The notes beneath the pieces are model-generated. The model was not told the origin of the DNA, ran no database searches, and saw only the letters and a program-made list of their open reading frames with translations. A program made the translations under genes and the position numbers. A stretch of 14,741 bases of DNA from NCBI GenBank assembly GCA_041687475.1, contig JAWLBW010000097.1:1-14741 (forward strand). The letters are read 5' to 3'. How positions within the stretch are numbered: position 1 is the stretch's first letter; the number at the start of each line of letters is the position of its first letter. The stretch is from JAWLBW01 sp041687475. Its GTDB lineage: Bacteria; J088; JAWLBW01. Below, in pieces: positions 14,727-14,741 of the stretch.

Positions 14727-14741
14727 GGGGCAGAAGTGAAC

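Overview
The window is a GC-rich (about 60% by eye), gene-dense chromosomal segment of a Gram-negative bacterium. LolA, a probable lipoprotein with a lipobox, FtsK with its gamma domain and YajQ all point to a cell with an outer membrane. The ftsK-lolA order and the character of LolA suggest a proteobacterial or deltaproteobacterial-like lineage, but this is a guess; I cannot name the species.

Layout from left to right. (1) 1-1444, minus strand: a two-component pair, a membrane sensor kinase of the HisKA_3/NarL class followed by its response regulator, which is cut by the window edge. The two genes overlap by ATGA. (2) 1727-2515, plus strand: an acyl-ACP-thioesterase-like double-hotdog enzyme with its own terminator. 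(3) 6666 down to 2656, minus strand: a probable three-gene operon. It encodes a winged-helix SAM-dependent methyltransferase, an MddA-type membrane methyltransferase (methanethiol S-methyltransferase family) and a three-part protein with a SARP/BTAD regulator region, an alpha/beta hydrolase and a degenerate class III cyclase domain. (4) 6667-8342: a decayed duplicate region. A leader sequence upstream of the operon recurs about 1.2 kb away, fused to a truncated mddA copy. A GNAT acetyltransferase gene, interrupted by a 10-N assembly gap, lies between the two copies. (5) 10040 down to 8343, minus strand: a lipoprotein with seven RCC1-type repeats. (6) 10329-10685, plus strand: a DUF2200 protein. 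(7) 14639 down to 10853, minus strand: the core block ftsK, lolA, yajQ, ending in a clear intrinsic terminator. The ftsK-lolA gap carries two inverted arrays of a 7-bp repeat.

The core genes handle chromosome segregation (FtsK), lipoprotein transport (LolA) and nucleotide signalling (YajQ). The accessory centre is the less ordinary part. Two different SAM methyltransferases appear to be co-transcribed with a regulator-hydrolase-pseudocyclase fusion, and a wrecked second copy of the same locus sits beside them. I see no CRISPR array, phage, transposase, tRNA or rRNA.
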